Shown: positions 11,528-22,801 of the stretch, in pieces
Layout of the letters: each line of letters begins with the position of its first letter
Position numbering within the stretch: position 1 is the stretch's first letter
From: Miscanthus floridulus
Lineage: Eukaryota > Streptophyta > Magnoliopsida > Poales > Poaceae
Assembly (NCBI RefSeq): GCF_019320115.1
Contig: NC_089588.1
Location: 112,316,278-112,380,277 of the forward strand
Length of the DNA: 64,000 nt
Direction of reading: 5' to 3'
Program-made: the position numbers and the translations under genes
The notes under the pieces: model-generated
What the model saw: only the letters and a program-made list of their open reading frames with translations
Database searches by the model: none
Told to the model about the DNA's origin: nothing

Positions 11528-13611
11528 ATCAGGAGGATGAGGAAGAGGACCGCCAACTGCATGAGGGGGCCGTCTGCTCCCACACCGTGTGAGGAGGAGT
11601 CGGAGGAGGAGGTGGCGCCCATGGAGGAGTCGGATGATGAGCTGGTTCGCCAGACAGACGAGGAGGAGGGGCCATGTGAGGAGGAGCCGGAGGAGGAGGA
11701 GGCGGCAGGCACGGGTTATGCGTCCTCTAACTCCTCTTCGAGTGTCTACTTGCGAGGTCCTGTGAGCCTCCCATAGGCCTCGCTTCCTCACCAATGCCCA
11801 GTGATTCGCCCCGAAGGGCAAAAGTAAATAACTTTATATGTTATCACCACCACTTCATATGATATGATGAAAAAAACTAATAATTTTTCTTACTCACTTG
11901 TGCAGGAACTGGGTGGTTGTGTCGGGTGGTAACGCACGGCTAGTCAACGGCATCCTGGATCTTCTGTGTAGGCAACACTTCCCCGGCATTGTCACGTACG
12001 CATCGAAGACGGAGCCAGCCTACTCGTTTGACCACTACGCCATCACCACTGATGTGGAGTACCCCAACAAGGTGGCGTGGGTGAAGGCAGAGCTTTGGGT
12101 AAGTCTCCCTCGCACAGCATTGCTCAATATGTCGCATTCATTGAACTTTTCTTAAAATAATAAATGGATACATCGCTTTTGTATGCAGACTTATTACAGA
12201 TGCGAGGAGGGATTTGAGGCCAGGGCAGACCAGGTGACTACCAAAGCCTGTAAAAAACTCATCACCGACATGCATCACGAGGCACACATCTAGGCCATCG
12301 TAACCTACTACGGGTCGAAGCTTGGAGAGAGGAAAACCAAGAAAGACGCAAGAGAGATGCAGCTGACCCGGGAGCAGTACCTTGAGGTAAATGAAGAACA
12401 TCAATATTGATTCATTTTGAGATTAAGTTGGTTTAATTTGATCTTCTTATATGTCCAATACTTGATGACGAGTAGATGATTCCCTAGTGGTGCCAAGCGT
12501 ATCCCGAGTGCTGGGCGATGATGGTGGAGAGGTGGTTCACGGAGGAATACCTCAAGATGCATAGGGATGCCCAGGACCATCGTTTGCAGATGCAAGGTCC
12601 AGCACACCATCAAGGCAGCTGCAGCCTCGCCGGATACAAACAAGCATGGGTACGCAAATTCATTTATCTATTGTGACGCTCAGTTCTGCCTGATTTGTAA
12701 TCATCGTGCTGTCTTTCTCGCAGTCGGCATCACATAGTGGTCAGGCTTGCTCGGACTTCCAGGCATGGTGTATGGCCCACAAGGGTAAGGCGACGTCCAA
12801 CGTCTCCTTCAACCTAGAGGACTCGCCCGAGGCATACACAAACCCGAGCATCCAGTCCCGCATCAGTGAGTACACTGAGGTGGCGAGGTCGCTCCATGGG
12901 TCAGACCACGATTCGAGCACCCATGACTACGATGGAGAGGCTGTCATGAGGGCGGGGCAAGGCAAGAACCATGGGCGGTTCTGGCTTGGGGACGGCGTCA
13001 TCGACACGGCCTCTACTCCCTCTCTCTCTCCCAGATCCGAGCACGGAGCATGAGCGAGAGCCCGGCCATTCGCACACGGCCGACCGCTGCACAACACCGA
13101 GTCGACGCACTCGAGGTTATTCCTGTTTTACTCGTCATATATTGATCTTTACACACCTTAATTAGCTTTGCATTACTGAAACATTGGAGTGGAATATTGC
13201 AGGTTCGGCTGGAACAAGAAATGAGGCAACGTCAGGAGCTGGCGGCCCAGCTGGACACCGAGCGGACCGAGTGGCAGGCCCAGGCGCAGAGGCTGACGGA
13301 CATTACGGAGTTCCTACAAGGGCTTGGGCAACGTGTGGGCTTGTCTCTACCACCTGGGTTGTTGGTTCCACCTCCGCCTTCGCGTCCTGTAGCTGCAGCT
13401 ACTCCTGTGAGTATGAAAGTTTTTTTTCTTTCGCTTGTGCTTTGCTTGTATGGCCTCTACCTTTCTAGATTAGCTATCTAAATAATCTTGTTTTACATGC
13501 AATCTTTACTCTTTTGTGCAGTCTTCATCTAATGGTGGTTCGAATAATCCACCTCATGCACCTCCGAATGATGCAATTGGGCCTTCACCACATTCGCAGT
13601 GGCCGAGATGA
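11528..13611 (+). pseudogene. Second CACTA transposase gene (Ptta/En/Spm type), module B
   Basis: The better-preserved copy. Exons with good GT-AG borders can be read at 11906-12098, 12189-12386, about 12475-12651, 12724-13115, 13203-13406 and 13522-13611, ending GPSPHSQWPR and TGA. They encode GGNARLVNGILDLLCRQHFP, VAWVKAELW, LTREQYLE, FQAWCMAHKGKATSNVSF and EAYTNPSIQSR, then a Gln/Glu/Arg-rich probable coiled coil (RLEQEMRQRQELAAQLDTE). An acidic Glu/Asp-rich exon precedes it (11540-11776). Two in-frame TAG codons (12291 and 12485) break it; at 12291 module A still has CAG. The expected role is binding the subterminal repeats together with TNP2. Confidence 0.7.
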
Positions 13612-13867
13612 GTGCACGTTGTATTTTTTTTCATTTGTTGTTCACTTGGTGATAGACTTTGATATACTTGTGATGCACTTGTGGATTTATTTGGATGGAC
13701 TTGAGCACTTATTATTATATATGTGATATATATTGTGATGGATGTGTGGATGGATGAGATATATATGTGATGGATGAGATATATATGTGATGGATGAGAT
13801 ATATGATTGTATGAATTTATTTGTCATGATGGAATGTAAAAAAAAATTAAAAATGACCGTTTTGGGT

Positions 13868-14603
13868 CACTTTGCCGAGTGTTGCACTCGGCAAAGGACC
13901 CCTTTGCCGAGTGCCATGGTCACAACACTCGGCAAAGCTGAGAAAATGGGCTGATGGAAAACCATTTTTCCAGCTTTGCCGAGTGCCATGACCATAGTAC
14001 TCGGCAAAGAATTTTAAAAAAAAAAATTCCAACTTTGCCGAGTGTTGGCCATAGGACACTCGGCAAAGAATTTTTTTTAAAAAAAAAATTCAAACTTTCC
14101 CGAGTGCCGGCAAGAGGGCACTCGGAAAAGATTTTTTTAAAAAAATTCAAACTTTGTCGAGTGCCGGCCCAGAGGGCACTCGGCAAAGAATTTTTTTAAA
14201 AAAAAATTCAAACTTTGTCGAGTGCCGGAAAGAGGGCACTCGGCAAAGAATTAAAAAATTTAAACTTTGCCGAGTGCCGGCTAGTGGGCACTCGGCAAAG
14301 AAAAGTTTTTTAAAAAAATAAAAAAATCTTTGCTGAGTGCCTGCAGGGTCGACACATGGCAAAGAATTTTTTTTAAAAAAAATAAAAAAAATCTTTGCCG
14401 AGTGCCTACAGGTTGGCACTCGGCAAAGCCACCGTCAACGGGGCCGGCACCGTGACGACCGCTTTTCTTTGCCGAGTGCCCGATAAAAGACACTCGACAA
14501 AGAGGACTTTGCCGATCAATTTTTTGCCGTATGTTTTTTACCGAGTGTAATTTGGCATTTGCCGAGTGCCTGGCACTCGGCAAAGAACCTGAGTCCAGTA
14601 GTG
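13868..14603 (+). repeat. CACTA right subterminal repeat array, module B
   Basis: Around ten stem-loop pairs of TTTGCCGAGTGC and GCACTCGGCAAAG with AAAATTTT-rich linkers, ending in CCAGTAGTG at 14603. Upstream (13735-13805) is a tandem GATGGATGAGATATATATGT motif, which is also seen in diverged form near the right end of module A and of the third CACTA. Confidence 0.9.
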
Positions 14604-15769
14604 CATCTTCACTTATGGTCTTATGGAGCTGAAATTATTTTAGACAGCGTTTGATAAAATAGCTTCTTCTTGTTGTTGAAAACGGTAAAACAACTATAAT
14701 ACCCTTTTTTATTTTCTTTTCTCTCTCTTTTCCCCTCAATTATTTTACCGTTTCCCTTTTCTCTCTCTTCCTTATCTTCTTCACCCCACCGATGGCCGGC
14801 TGAGCTTTGCCGGCTCGTCCCTCCACCCTAGCCGCACCAGGCTGCCAACCCCGGCGGCCTTGCTCCTCAGCTCGCGCCCGCAGCCGGCGAGCCACGAGCG
14901 TGCCAGCGCTGGGGCGTAGTCAGCCATAGGAAGTCGGGGATGCCGGCCTCTGCGGCCTCAGGGGCGAGCGCGCCGGCCGCGGGGACGTGGGCCTCGGTGG
15001 CGAGCGCGCCGGCCGTGGGGACGCCGGCCTCGGGGGGTGAGTGCACCGGCCTCGGGGACGCCGTCCAGGGGCGAGCACGCCGGCCGGGGGGGCGCCGGCC
15101 TCGGTGGGCGATCGTGCCGGCCGCGGGGACGCCGTTCTGTGCTGGAAGCGCCGCCTCTCTCAGCCCGACGCTGCTGCCTGCTTGAGCGCCTCCCCGCACC
15201 TTCACGCTAGCCTTGTCTACGCCGCCCTTGCTCGCGCTGTCATCGTCTTCCCGCCCTGCGTCACCGTGGCGTCATCCCCCTACCTCGCCCATGATGCCCT
15301 CTCCCCATCCCGCGCCATGGCTGTCGGTCGCCCAGATCATTCCGACCGGCGTCGATTTTGGGCTCGACTTTTTATATATATGGTTGGTGGCCTTTATTTG
15401 GTACATGATTTTCATCAATTTGGTATGTGATTTTGTTTTGGACTTGATCTGGAATCTGGATTTGGTTTGGTTCGTTGCTGCGTATAAAACAGAAAAACAG
15501 AAGAAAAAAAAATAGGATAGAAAAAACATGAGAAAACAAATCGGAAACAGAAAAACCAATTATAGGACCAAAAAAACACATAAACCAGCAGAACATACGG
15601 AACACAGCCCAAAAACACAAACGACAAAGGAAACTAGTGGACACACGGAAACAATGGGGATAAAAGCGGAAAAAAAATCGTATGCCTGCGTATTTCCTTT
15701 TTCATGTGGACTTTGGCATATAGTGCTGGATATGGACTCTGTAATCTATAACGGATGCCAACTGTATCC
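14604..15769. other. GC-rich tandem repeat region, no gene seen
   Basis: After the CAT duplication comes C/T-rich DNA, then (14940-15135) four to five diverged units built from GCGAGCGCGCCGGCCGCGGG and GACGCCGGCCTCGG, with a period of roughly 45 bp. An A-rich stretch (15480-15690) follows. Overlapping Ala/Pro/Arg-rich frames on several strands are composition artefacts. Confidence 0.5.
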
Positions 15770-15890
15770 TGGTGCTCCGTTCGGCCGATGATTTCTACGG
15801 CTGATAAGCCGACTGATGCTATTTTACTGTGAGAAAAATATTGTACCATGACTAATAAGTCAGACTAATAAGTTCGAGCGAACATGACTC
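15770..15890. mobile_element. Small MITE-like element
   Basis: The sequence starts GGTGCTCCGTTCGGC and ends AAGTTCGAGCGAAC, giving short inverted ends (GTTCG / CGAAC), with GGCTGATAAGCC palindromes inside. It resembles the hAT-like or Tourist-like MITEs common in grass genomes. I see no clear target-site duplication. Confidence 0.35.
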
Positions 15891-16317
15891 TGGATTTCTT
15901 CTTAACAGTAGACAATCTCATGTATGAAGACAATTGCCTGGTATATTTGATCTCCCATACATGTGGCTGGAGCATCTTTGTGAGCACCCGGATTGCATCT
16001 TTACAAGCACTCAATTTTGGCTTATCATATAAAATATTACCCTAACCAAATTTGAGTCTCAATAGAATTGAATCCCGTACCATTGCTAGACTAGAATTAT
16101 TCTAACTCGTAAATCATGCTCATGAGTCCGTGTCATATTTAAGATTTGAGGTAAGAAGGACATGATCCAATACATTTTGGAATAGAACTCCATATGAGCA
16201 CGGGTTATATATAAGTCTGGAAGAAAGAAACTCTCCATTGTCCGGTAGTTAGAGGAAGACAGATTAAAAAATGGACGAACAAAAAAATGGGCTAAAATTT
16301 TGCCTTATTATTAGATA
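15891..16317. repeat. Dispersed repeat, second copy interrupted at 22.65-27.63 kb
   Basis: The part from about 16060 (TTATTCTAACTCGTA, GGAATAGAACTCC, CCATTGTCCGGTAGTTAGAG, AATGGACGAAC, AATTTTGCC) matches in order a second copy that begins near 22650 and finishes near 27630 after two insertions. No coding potential. The family is not identified. Confidence 0.6.
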
Positions 16318-16360
16318 CTAGCAAACGTACCCATGCGTTGCAACGGGATTCAATACGTAT
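16318..16360 (-). mobile_element. Helitron-like 3' terminus (minus strand)
   Basis: On the minus strand this reads CCCGTTGCAACGCATGGGTA-CGTTTG-CTAG then T: a hairpin-forming block a few bases before CTAG and a T flank, the pattern of a plant Helitron 3' end. The same type of end is at 873. The matching 5' end would lie at higher coordinates and was not found. Confidence 0.4.
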
Positions 16361-16589
16361 TGGAATAAGACATTGTATCATTGTTAGACGTAAGTGAGTT
16401 GTTCAACTCATATTAGCACGGGACATGAATCTGAGTTACATATGGATCATGTACTCGAATTAACTTACTGATAAAAATTCTTTTTTTTCTTACGGAGTCA
16501 AAGGTTAAAACGGCTATGGTCTCCTATTTATTCTTTGTTTTTATTACACTTATTATATTTATTAGAACCTAAAAAAACAGGTGGAGACA

Positions 16590-16800
16590 ACCATAAAACA
16601 CATCAGTCACGAGAAAAAAATTCTGAACGTACTCGAAGCCGAGTAGAAAACGGTCACAACAAAAATTGAAACGTACTCCAGAAAATAGCAACGAAAAAAA
16701 CAGAAGATATTCGGAGCTGAGTGAAAAAAATCCCAATCAGAAGGTAAACCAAAACGTACTCGGAGCCAAGTTAAAAACGGCCGAGCAAGAGCCCAATAGA
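16590..16800. repeat. Short degenerate tandem repeat
   Basis: The motif ACGTACTCGGAGCCGAGT followed by AAAAACGG recurs about three times in diverged form (near 16630, 16710 and 16755). It lies immediately upstream of the RING-H2 pseudogene. Confidence 0.45.
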
Positions 16801-17526
16801 GATGTCGCCGTCGGTAAGTCGATCGGTAGCTGAATACCCGTGGCGTTTGCAGGTCTTAGGCGAAGCCGTGGCCGCGCTGGTGCTCCCGCCTTACCCGCTG
16901 CTGCTATATATTCCTCGTCATCCTGGCCGCGTTCATCAGGTACATGTGGATCACGCTTATCGTGCATTGCGCGCTCCTGTTTGGGCTCTCGTGCGCCGCT
17001 CGTACTCTCCTCGTTCGCCGTGGTCACGTTGGCGTCCGTTCGGCCTGCCGCCGCGGCGGGCTCTCGGCCGCGACCATCGCCCCGGACGCGCCGGCGTTCG
17101 TTCGGCCTGCTGCCGAGGCGTGCTCTCGGCACGGCCATCGCGCGCTGCGGTTGCACCAGTGCTCCCCTACAAGGCTACAACGCAGCCGTGTCCGCGCTCG
17201 GCGAGGCCGTGCAGTGCGCTGTGTGCCTCGAGGGGATGAAACATGAGAAGATGGGGAGGCGTCGCGGCGGCTCCGATCCCGGCATGCTCACACGGGTTCC
17301 ACGTCGGCTACATGCCTGCATCGAGTCATCGACACGTGGCTCGCCTCGCACGCGACGTGCATGGTGTGTAGGTCCAAATAGTGCCACAGAAAGGCCGGCA
17401 AAAGAACCGCCGGAGGCTCTTGTGCATCCGTTGCATGAGCCGCCCACTGCCGCCGGTTTAGTTCCGTGCTTCCGGCTAGGGGTATGCCATGTACCGGCTG
17501 CATCCTGCAGAGTAGTTTCGACTTAG
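16801..17526 (+). pseudogene. Decayed RING-H2 (ATL-like) E3 ligase gene
   Basis: The GC-rich block resembles a single-exon ATL-type gene. Near 17215 it encodes CAVCLEGMKHEKMGRR, the start of a RING finger. In a second frame it gives CSHGFHVGYMPA, then IDTWLASHATCMVC in a third, matching the C-x-H-x-F-H, I-D-x-W-L and C-x-x-C parts of a RING-H2 domain. At least two indels separate these pieces. Upstream (16860-16960) hydrophobic coding fits the transmembrane segment ATL proteins carry before the RING. Intact relatives are membrane ubiquitin ligases. The frameshifts make this copy non-functional. Confidence 0.6.
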
Positions 17527-17920
17527 AGATAGCTACACCGTTTGGACATTTTATTGGGTATATTATGCTATGGAATATCTCTAATTGAGCCATCTCACTA
17601 CCGAAGACGGTTTCTTTGTCGAGTGTCCCAGACTTTATCGAGTGCTTTTTATCGGGCGCTCGGCTAAGAGGTTATTTGCCGAGTGCCAGAGAGAAAGCAC
17701 TCGGCAAACAACTGGCACTCGGCAAAGAGGTGGTTTGCCGAGTGCCGAGCACTCGGCAAACAATAACACTCGGCAAAGACCAGGTTTGCCGGGCACTCGG
17801 CAAACCAGAACACTCGGCAAAGGGCTGCCGCCGTTAACGGGCGGCAGCCGCCGTTAACCCTTTGCCGAGTGTCTTCTCCCGACACTCGGTAAAGCGGTGA
17901 TTTGCCGAGTGTCATTTTTT

Positions 17921-18865
17921 GACACTCGGCAAACCATATTTTTTCATTTTTGACCTCCAAACTTTTTCTGCAGCCCTTATACAATACCTGGTACTCCATG
18001 TTCCAATGTGGCACATTTCTTGGACTTTTTCTATATTTCTTTAATTTATTTTATTTAATTGAATTTTCTTGGATAATTCAAATTTTAACTGCTAGTCATT
18101 CGAATAATGAAAAAAATGAATGAAAAAATGATATTCATGTTATTCAGTATAATGTGAGGCCGTATCCAGGAACAGACCACCAATTTCGAACATCTTGTTC
18201 ATGAAACATGACCACGAACTTGCGGTCGAGTTGTTTTTAAATTCTATAAAAAGCAAACGAAGTCCGAAAATCATAAAACTTATCAAGATGTCATGATATC
18301 ATATGTGGAGGCTGTGATAAAAATTTAAGAAGGTTTCGCGCAAGTTGTCACGTACGATGCTTGCAAACCGAAGAATCTCCGAAGAAGTTTCATGATTTCG
18401 TGAAGAGGCCGACGAGGTGGTAAGCATCGTACGTAACAAACTAGTGCGAAACCTCCTCAATTTTTTATCACAACCTCCACATATGATATCATGACATCTC
18501 GATAAGTTTCAAGATTTTCGGTCTTCGTTTGCTTTTTATAGAATTTAAAAACAACTCGACCGTAAGTTCGTGGTCATGTTTCGTGAACAAGATGTTCGAA
18601 ATTGGTGGTATGTTCCTGGATACGGCCTCACATTATACTAAATACATAAATATCATTTCCCATTCATTTTTTCATTATTCGAATGACTAGCAGTTATAAT
18701 TTGAATTATCTAAGAAAATTCAATTAAATAAAATAAATTAAAGAAATATAGAAAAAGTCCGAGAAATGTGCCACATTGGAACATGGAGTACCAGGTATTG
18801 TATGAGGACTACAGAAAAAGTTTGGGGGCAGGAAGAAAAAAAGTAAAAACGGTTTGCCGAGTGTC
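17921..18865 (+). repeat. Large inverted repeat (hairpin) inside CACTA
   Basis: The left arm, about 17921-18368, and the right arm, about 18422-18865, are near-identical inverted copies separated by roughly 53 bp. Examples of pairing are ATGTTCCAATGTGGCACATT at 17998 against AATGTGCCACATTGGAACAT near 18766, and GTACGATGCTTGC against AAGCATCGTAC next to the loop. The arms reach into the subterminal repeats (GACACTCGGCAAACC against GGTTTGCCGAGTGTC). A transcript across this would fold into a double-stranded RNA of over 400 bp. Confidence 0.85.
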
Positions 18866-19439
18866 TGCGTTTGTCGCTCGGGGCACTCGGCAAAGAATTT
18901 TATTTTTTTTTTAAAAAAAAACCTCTTTGCCAAAGTGCCAGGCCGGGTGGCACTTGGCAAAGAATTAAAAAAAAATAAAAAAATACTTTGCCGAGTGTCA
19001 GATCGGGGACACTCGGCAAAGAATTTTTTTTAAAAAAAAAACTCTTTGCCGAGTGTCAGACGAGGTGGCACTCGGCAGAGAATTAAAAAAAATAAAAAAA
19101 TACTTTGCAGAGTGTCAGACCCGGTAGCACTCGGCAAAGGGGATTTAACCCGGCCGGCCCAGCCGGCCCACGCACACCGTCCACAGTTGTCTCCCTCGTC
19201 TCCTCTTCTCTGCCTGCGACCCTCCAGGCGGCGGCGACGGCGGCAGAAGCGGCCGAGGTGCCCGCGCACCGGCGAGGCGAGGCCGTGGGGCGGACATCTC
19301 TCCCCACTGCCTGGACGATGTCAATCTGCGTCGATCCGTGACCGGGCGGCTTGGATCCATGGACGGCGGCTTTGATCCAGAAGACGGCAGCCTCCTCCGG
19401 TTTTTCCCAACCCAAATCCACCGCGGCGCCGCCCTCTCC

Positions 19440-19567
19440 TCCGTTCGGCGGATTCGCAGCCTGAGGAGGCCGTGAGGATGGAGGCCAACCTCGTGCTTGA
19501 TGGGTCCTCCCCAGCCTCCGCTCTAGGTGGCGCCCTCACCTCCATCCCCCAATTCCTCCCCAAAGGT
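19440..19567 (+). pseudogene. Captured exon-like fragment, unidentified
   Basis: A short frame starting ATGGAGGCCAACCTCGTGCT (near 19478) encodes MEANLVLDGSSPASALGG and SIPQFLPKG, ending at a consensus donor (AAAG/GTAATG). GC content is far above the AT-rich DNA that follows, as expected of a captured first exon plus intron. I do not recognise the protein. Parts of 20280-20440 and 21415-21500 begin after CAG acceptors and could be later exons. Confidence 0.3.
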
Positions 19568-22348
19568 AATGGCGATCTGTGATGCTCTATTTGCCTCTAA
19601 TTACCGCCCCCCCCCCCCCCCCCCCTTTCTAGAACCCGAGATCTCAGTGAAACTCTATTCTATTGGGACGGTGGAAGATGCAGCTACTTTTCTAGAACCC
19701 TATTGATGTGTCTGCGCGATTAGTGGAAGGGGAAGGTGAATACTGAATGCTCAGACATTAGACCTGATTTTCCTTGTTTGTGATGCAATACTGTATGCTC
19801 ATAGGATTTCTAATTAAGCAACTTGACTATTCCAGTCCAAAATTAGGTTGCAGTCAATGCTGTGCTGACAGAGATTGTGAATTTCAGGGCTGGTTTTCGA
19901 GTAGTTTGGTGTTTCTTTATCAAGCCCAGGATACTCACAAGATCAGCATGTTATCATAAGCGAAACATGTATTTAAGTCTTACTGCTTATTGAAACTTTA
20001 CGCAATTTAAAAAACTTTACTAAAGCAGTATTATTGTTTGTACCAAAATTGAAATGTCATGTTTGTTCCAATGGTGCATACGTCTCTTATGCTAGTAAAA
20101 AAGCACTTCCTAACCATATGTGCAATATGGCCTGCTGCTCATTCTCTTATTTAGCATACCTGTCTAAATAACTCTGCATAAATAACTCTGCATGTAGGGA
20201 ATGCTTTTTATTTTTTATTTCTGTTCTATTTGATTTAGAAGCTTAGTGCTTTGCTCTTTTCTTTTCTTTTCTTTTCAGCAACAACAATCAGCAATAGCTA
20301 TACTATAATTTGTAAGTTCTCTTGTGCAGTTAGATGAGGCCTTCGGATGTGGTCGTCGCTTTACTCTTGTGGGTTGACTTCATCAGCATACAGCACAGAT
20401 TCTACAGCAATGCACATGGTGCTGAAATAGTGTCCAGGTATTACTAGTTCCAGCAATTATCAGACTAAATGTTATTTCTCAAATGATTTTGGGTCAACTT
20501 GCCTTGTCTTTCTATGGATTCAGATTTGATTTTTTTTTTCTGTATTTTGGTATGATCATGACAATTATCTTAAATAATATTTTCAATGGGTGTAGACTTT
20601 GGTTGAGTACCAAATAATTTTGATCGTGCCTCTCCATGAAAGTAGCTTTCTCTATAATAATCAATTTCATCACAATTTGTAAATGAGGAAATGTCGCTAG
20701 CTACATCCTGAATATTATAAAGAATAGATTTCATGATCTGAGTACATTTTATAAAATCCTTCAAGGTTTGCAAAGACAGCAAATCCTGACTGATATCTCC
20801 TCAAACTGTGAACTAAACAAGCATTATCCTTGCCTCTGAATTGCATTGAAAGTAGACGTTATTGATAGGACTGTAAACTATAAAGTCAGTAGTAAGAACT
20901 GACTGCTTGCATTTGGTAAATTTAAACTTATTTTATTGCCATATAACAATCTGATTCGAATATGTATGATTCACTTGCAAGGTTGTTAGCAATGTCAAAT
21001 GGCCTGTTCAGAAACTTATTTTATTTCCTTTGCTTGGATTTGGGTTTTGGAACTCGGTGAGGACAGGTGCAAGTCTTGTGCTTCTCAGGTTGTGTTGGTC
21101 CATCAGTTCTTGTGCTTCTCAGGTTGTGTCGGTAGTTAGCTTGTCTCTGTAATTGCAAAATTACCTCAGTTTCAGTACATGCTTTTCAGTGAAGGCAGAA
21201 CGAAATAGTTAAAATGGCTTTGCATGTACTTGCAGTTTGGTTTCAAGAGCTAGCAGTTTATAGTTTTGGAGCTTAGTGGATTTTCAAATGCTAATTAGAG
21301 CTTTTGTTAGCCTAGGTATTGTTAGATCTATTTAAGCTCATTACGTGGTACTTATTTTCTTTTAGTTCATTACTGGCTACTTATTTTCTTTTGTGCTGTT
21401 TGGTTCATTTGCAGGTTAAAGCAAGGAGTAAAGCGAGCAACATGGGAGCTACAGATTTTTTTGAGCTGTGTTTTAATATTCTGGTGCACTTATGGTTTGT
21501 AATATTCTTGTTCATTTTGTGATTGAGTTGGGCTGTTAATAATCTGGATTTGAATGTCATGTTATGTGGCCTGTGCTGTTATAATGGGCCTTGTTCATTT
21601 TGATATATATGTGGTGTTATTTATATGTGACGTTTGTTCATTTTGTTCATTTTGATGGAGCACTTGAATTACTTGTGAACTTATTTGTGATATATTGTGA
21701 GACATATGACGTTTGTGATATATATGTGACGTTTATGATATATATGTGGTGTTAGTGATATATATATGTGTTGTTGATGATATATATGTGATGTTTGTTA
21801 TATATATCTTCTATTTGTTTGGATGGGATGTAAAAAATAAATAAAAAAGGTTGTTTTCAGCCACTTTGCTGAGTGCAATGGCCATGACACTCGGCAAAGT
21901 GACTACCTGGGAACATGTTTTGCCGAGTGCAAAGGCCATTGCACTTGGCAAACATCACAGATTTGCCGAGTGCCACGGGCCAGGCACTCGGCAAAGGTCG
22001 CGTATTTGCCGAGTGTCTTGACAGGACACTCGGCAAATAGGCTACTTTTGCTGAGTGTCTTGCCGGTGGCACTCGGTAAACCCGCCGTCACGGTGGCGCT
22101 CGCCGTCATGGTGACTTTTCTTTGCTGAGTGTCGGATTAGTACTCGGCAAAGGCTTTGCCGAGGGCCCGATAAAGTGCACTCGGCAAAGAGGTCTTTGCC
22201 GATAAACTATCTACCGAGCATCCTTTGCCGAGTACACTCGGCAAAGGCTTTGCCGAATGTATATCGACCTTTGCCGAGTGCCTGAGGCACTCGGCAAAGA
22301 AGCTGAATCCGGTAGTGTCTATTGGTTGTGTGTGTATATGTATATATA

Positions 22349-22606
22349 TAACTACTACCCTGTAGCTGGCTACAAAATAACTTATTCTGTAGCCACTTTG
22401 AGTTACGATAATTACTATATTAATTTACGAGATTATAGTAACTCCTTACTAAGTGGTTTACTATAACGTTATGTTAAATATCCCCATGTGTTATAGTAAC
22501 CCAACTATCATAAATATGTATTGATATTACCGTAAATTAGTATATAAAATTATCGTAAATGGAGGTGGCTACAGAATAACTTATTTTATAGCATGCTACT
22601 GAATAT
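22349..22606. mobile_element. TA-flanked MITE, copy 1
   Basis: About 260 bp with imperfect inverted ends: CTACCCTGTAGCTGGCTAC at the left and, read in reverse, TATTCAGTAGCATGCTA at the right. It sits between (TA)n tracts. A close copy with the same order of blocks (AGTAACTCC-TACTAAGTGG, CATGTGTTATAGTAACCCA) is at 38949-39210. Insertion into TA microsatellites resembles the Micron elements described from rice; the family assignment is tentative. Confidence 0.65.
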
Positions 22607-22801
22607 ACTCTCCCTCTCTCTCTCCTATATATATATATATATCGGATTCAGTATCGAACATGGCTAGACGCAGGTGAGTTCTTCTAACTCTGTACGAGCA
22701 TAGGGCATATGAGTTCGTGTCACATACACGACCTAATACGTTTTGGAATCGAACTCCGTATCGCGCTAGACAAGAGTTATTCTAACTCGTATGAGCACGG
22801 G

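Larger units (their letters stand above)
1262..14603 (+). mobile_element. Compound CACTA transposon, two transposase modules
   Basis: The left end reads CACTACTGGAAAC at 1262 and the right end reads TCCAGTAGTG ending at 14603. The three bases before (1259-1261) and after (14604-14606) are both CAT, the 3-bp duplication CACTA elements make. Between them lie two modules in the same orientation, each with a TNP2-like and a second transposase gene (2085-7047 and 9528-13611). A second complete right terminus is buried at 7808-7820 and is followed by ACG rather than CAT. No left terminus is visible for the second module. The matching outer TSD suggests that the 13.3-kb structure either moved as a unit or was assembled from one inserted element by recombination. 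Confidence 0.8.
7821..14603 (+). mobile_element. CACTA module B, left terminus missing
   Basis: Starts directly after module A's right terminus with subterminal repeats (7823-8060) but no CACTACTGG end. A 0.45-kb segment follows that is shared with the CACTA at 17.6 kb (8061-8520), then a trinucleotide repeat. From 8891 the sequence parallels module A from about 1428 (both read GGTTTTGGAAACCTC). The right end is the CCAGTAGTG at 14603. The coding part has a large deletion in TNP2 (near 9725) but retains a DUF4216-like C-terminal part that module A lacks. The two modules therefore suffered different losses. Confidence 0.75.
17596..22317 (+). mobile_element. Non-autonomous CACTA with large internal hairpin
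   Basis: Left end CACTACCGAAGAC at 17596; right end GAATCCGGTAGTG ending at 22317. Both are flanked by TCT (17593-17595 and 22318-22320), a clean 3-bp duplication. Subterminal GCCGAGTG arrays occupy 17620-17935, 18855-19140 and 21860-22300. Inside lie a large inverted repeat (17921-18865), a GC-rich exon-like block (19140-19567) and AT-rich, intron-like DNA up to about 21530. I find no TNP2 or second transposase coding, so movement would need transposase from an autonomous relative. Confidence 0.85.
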
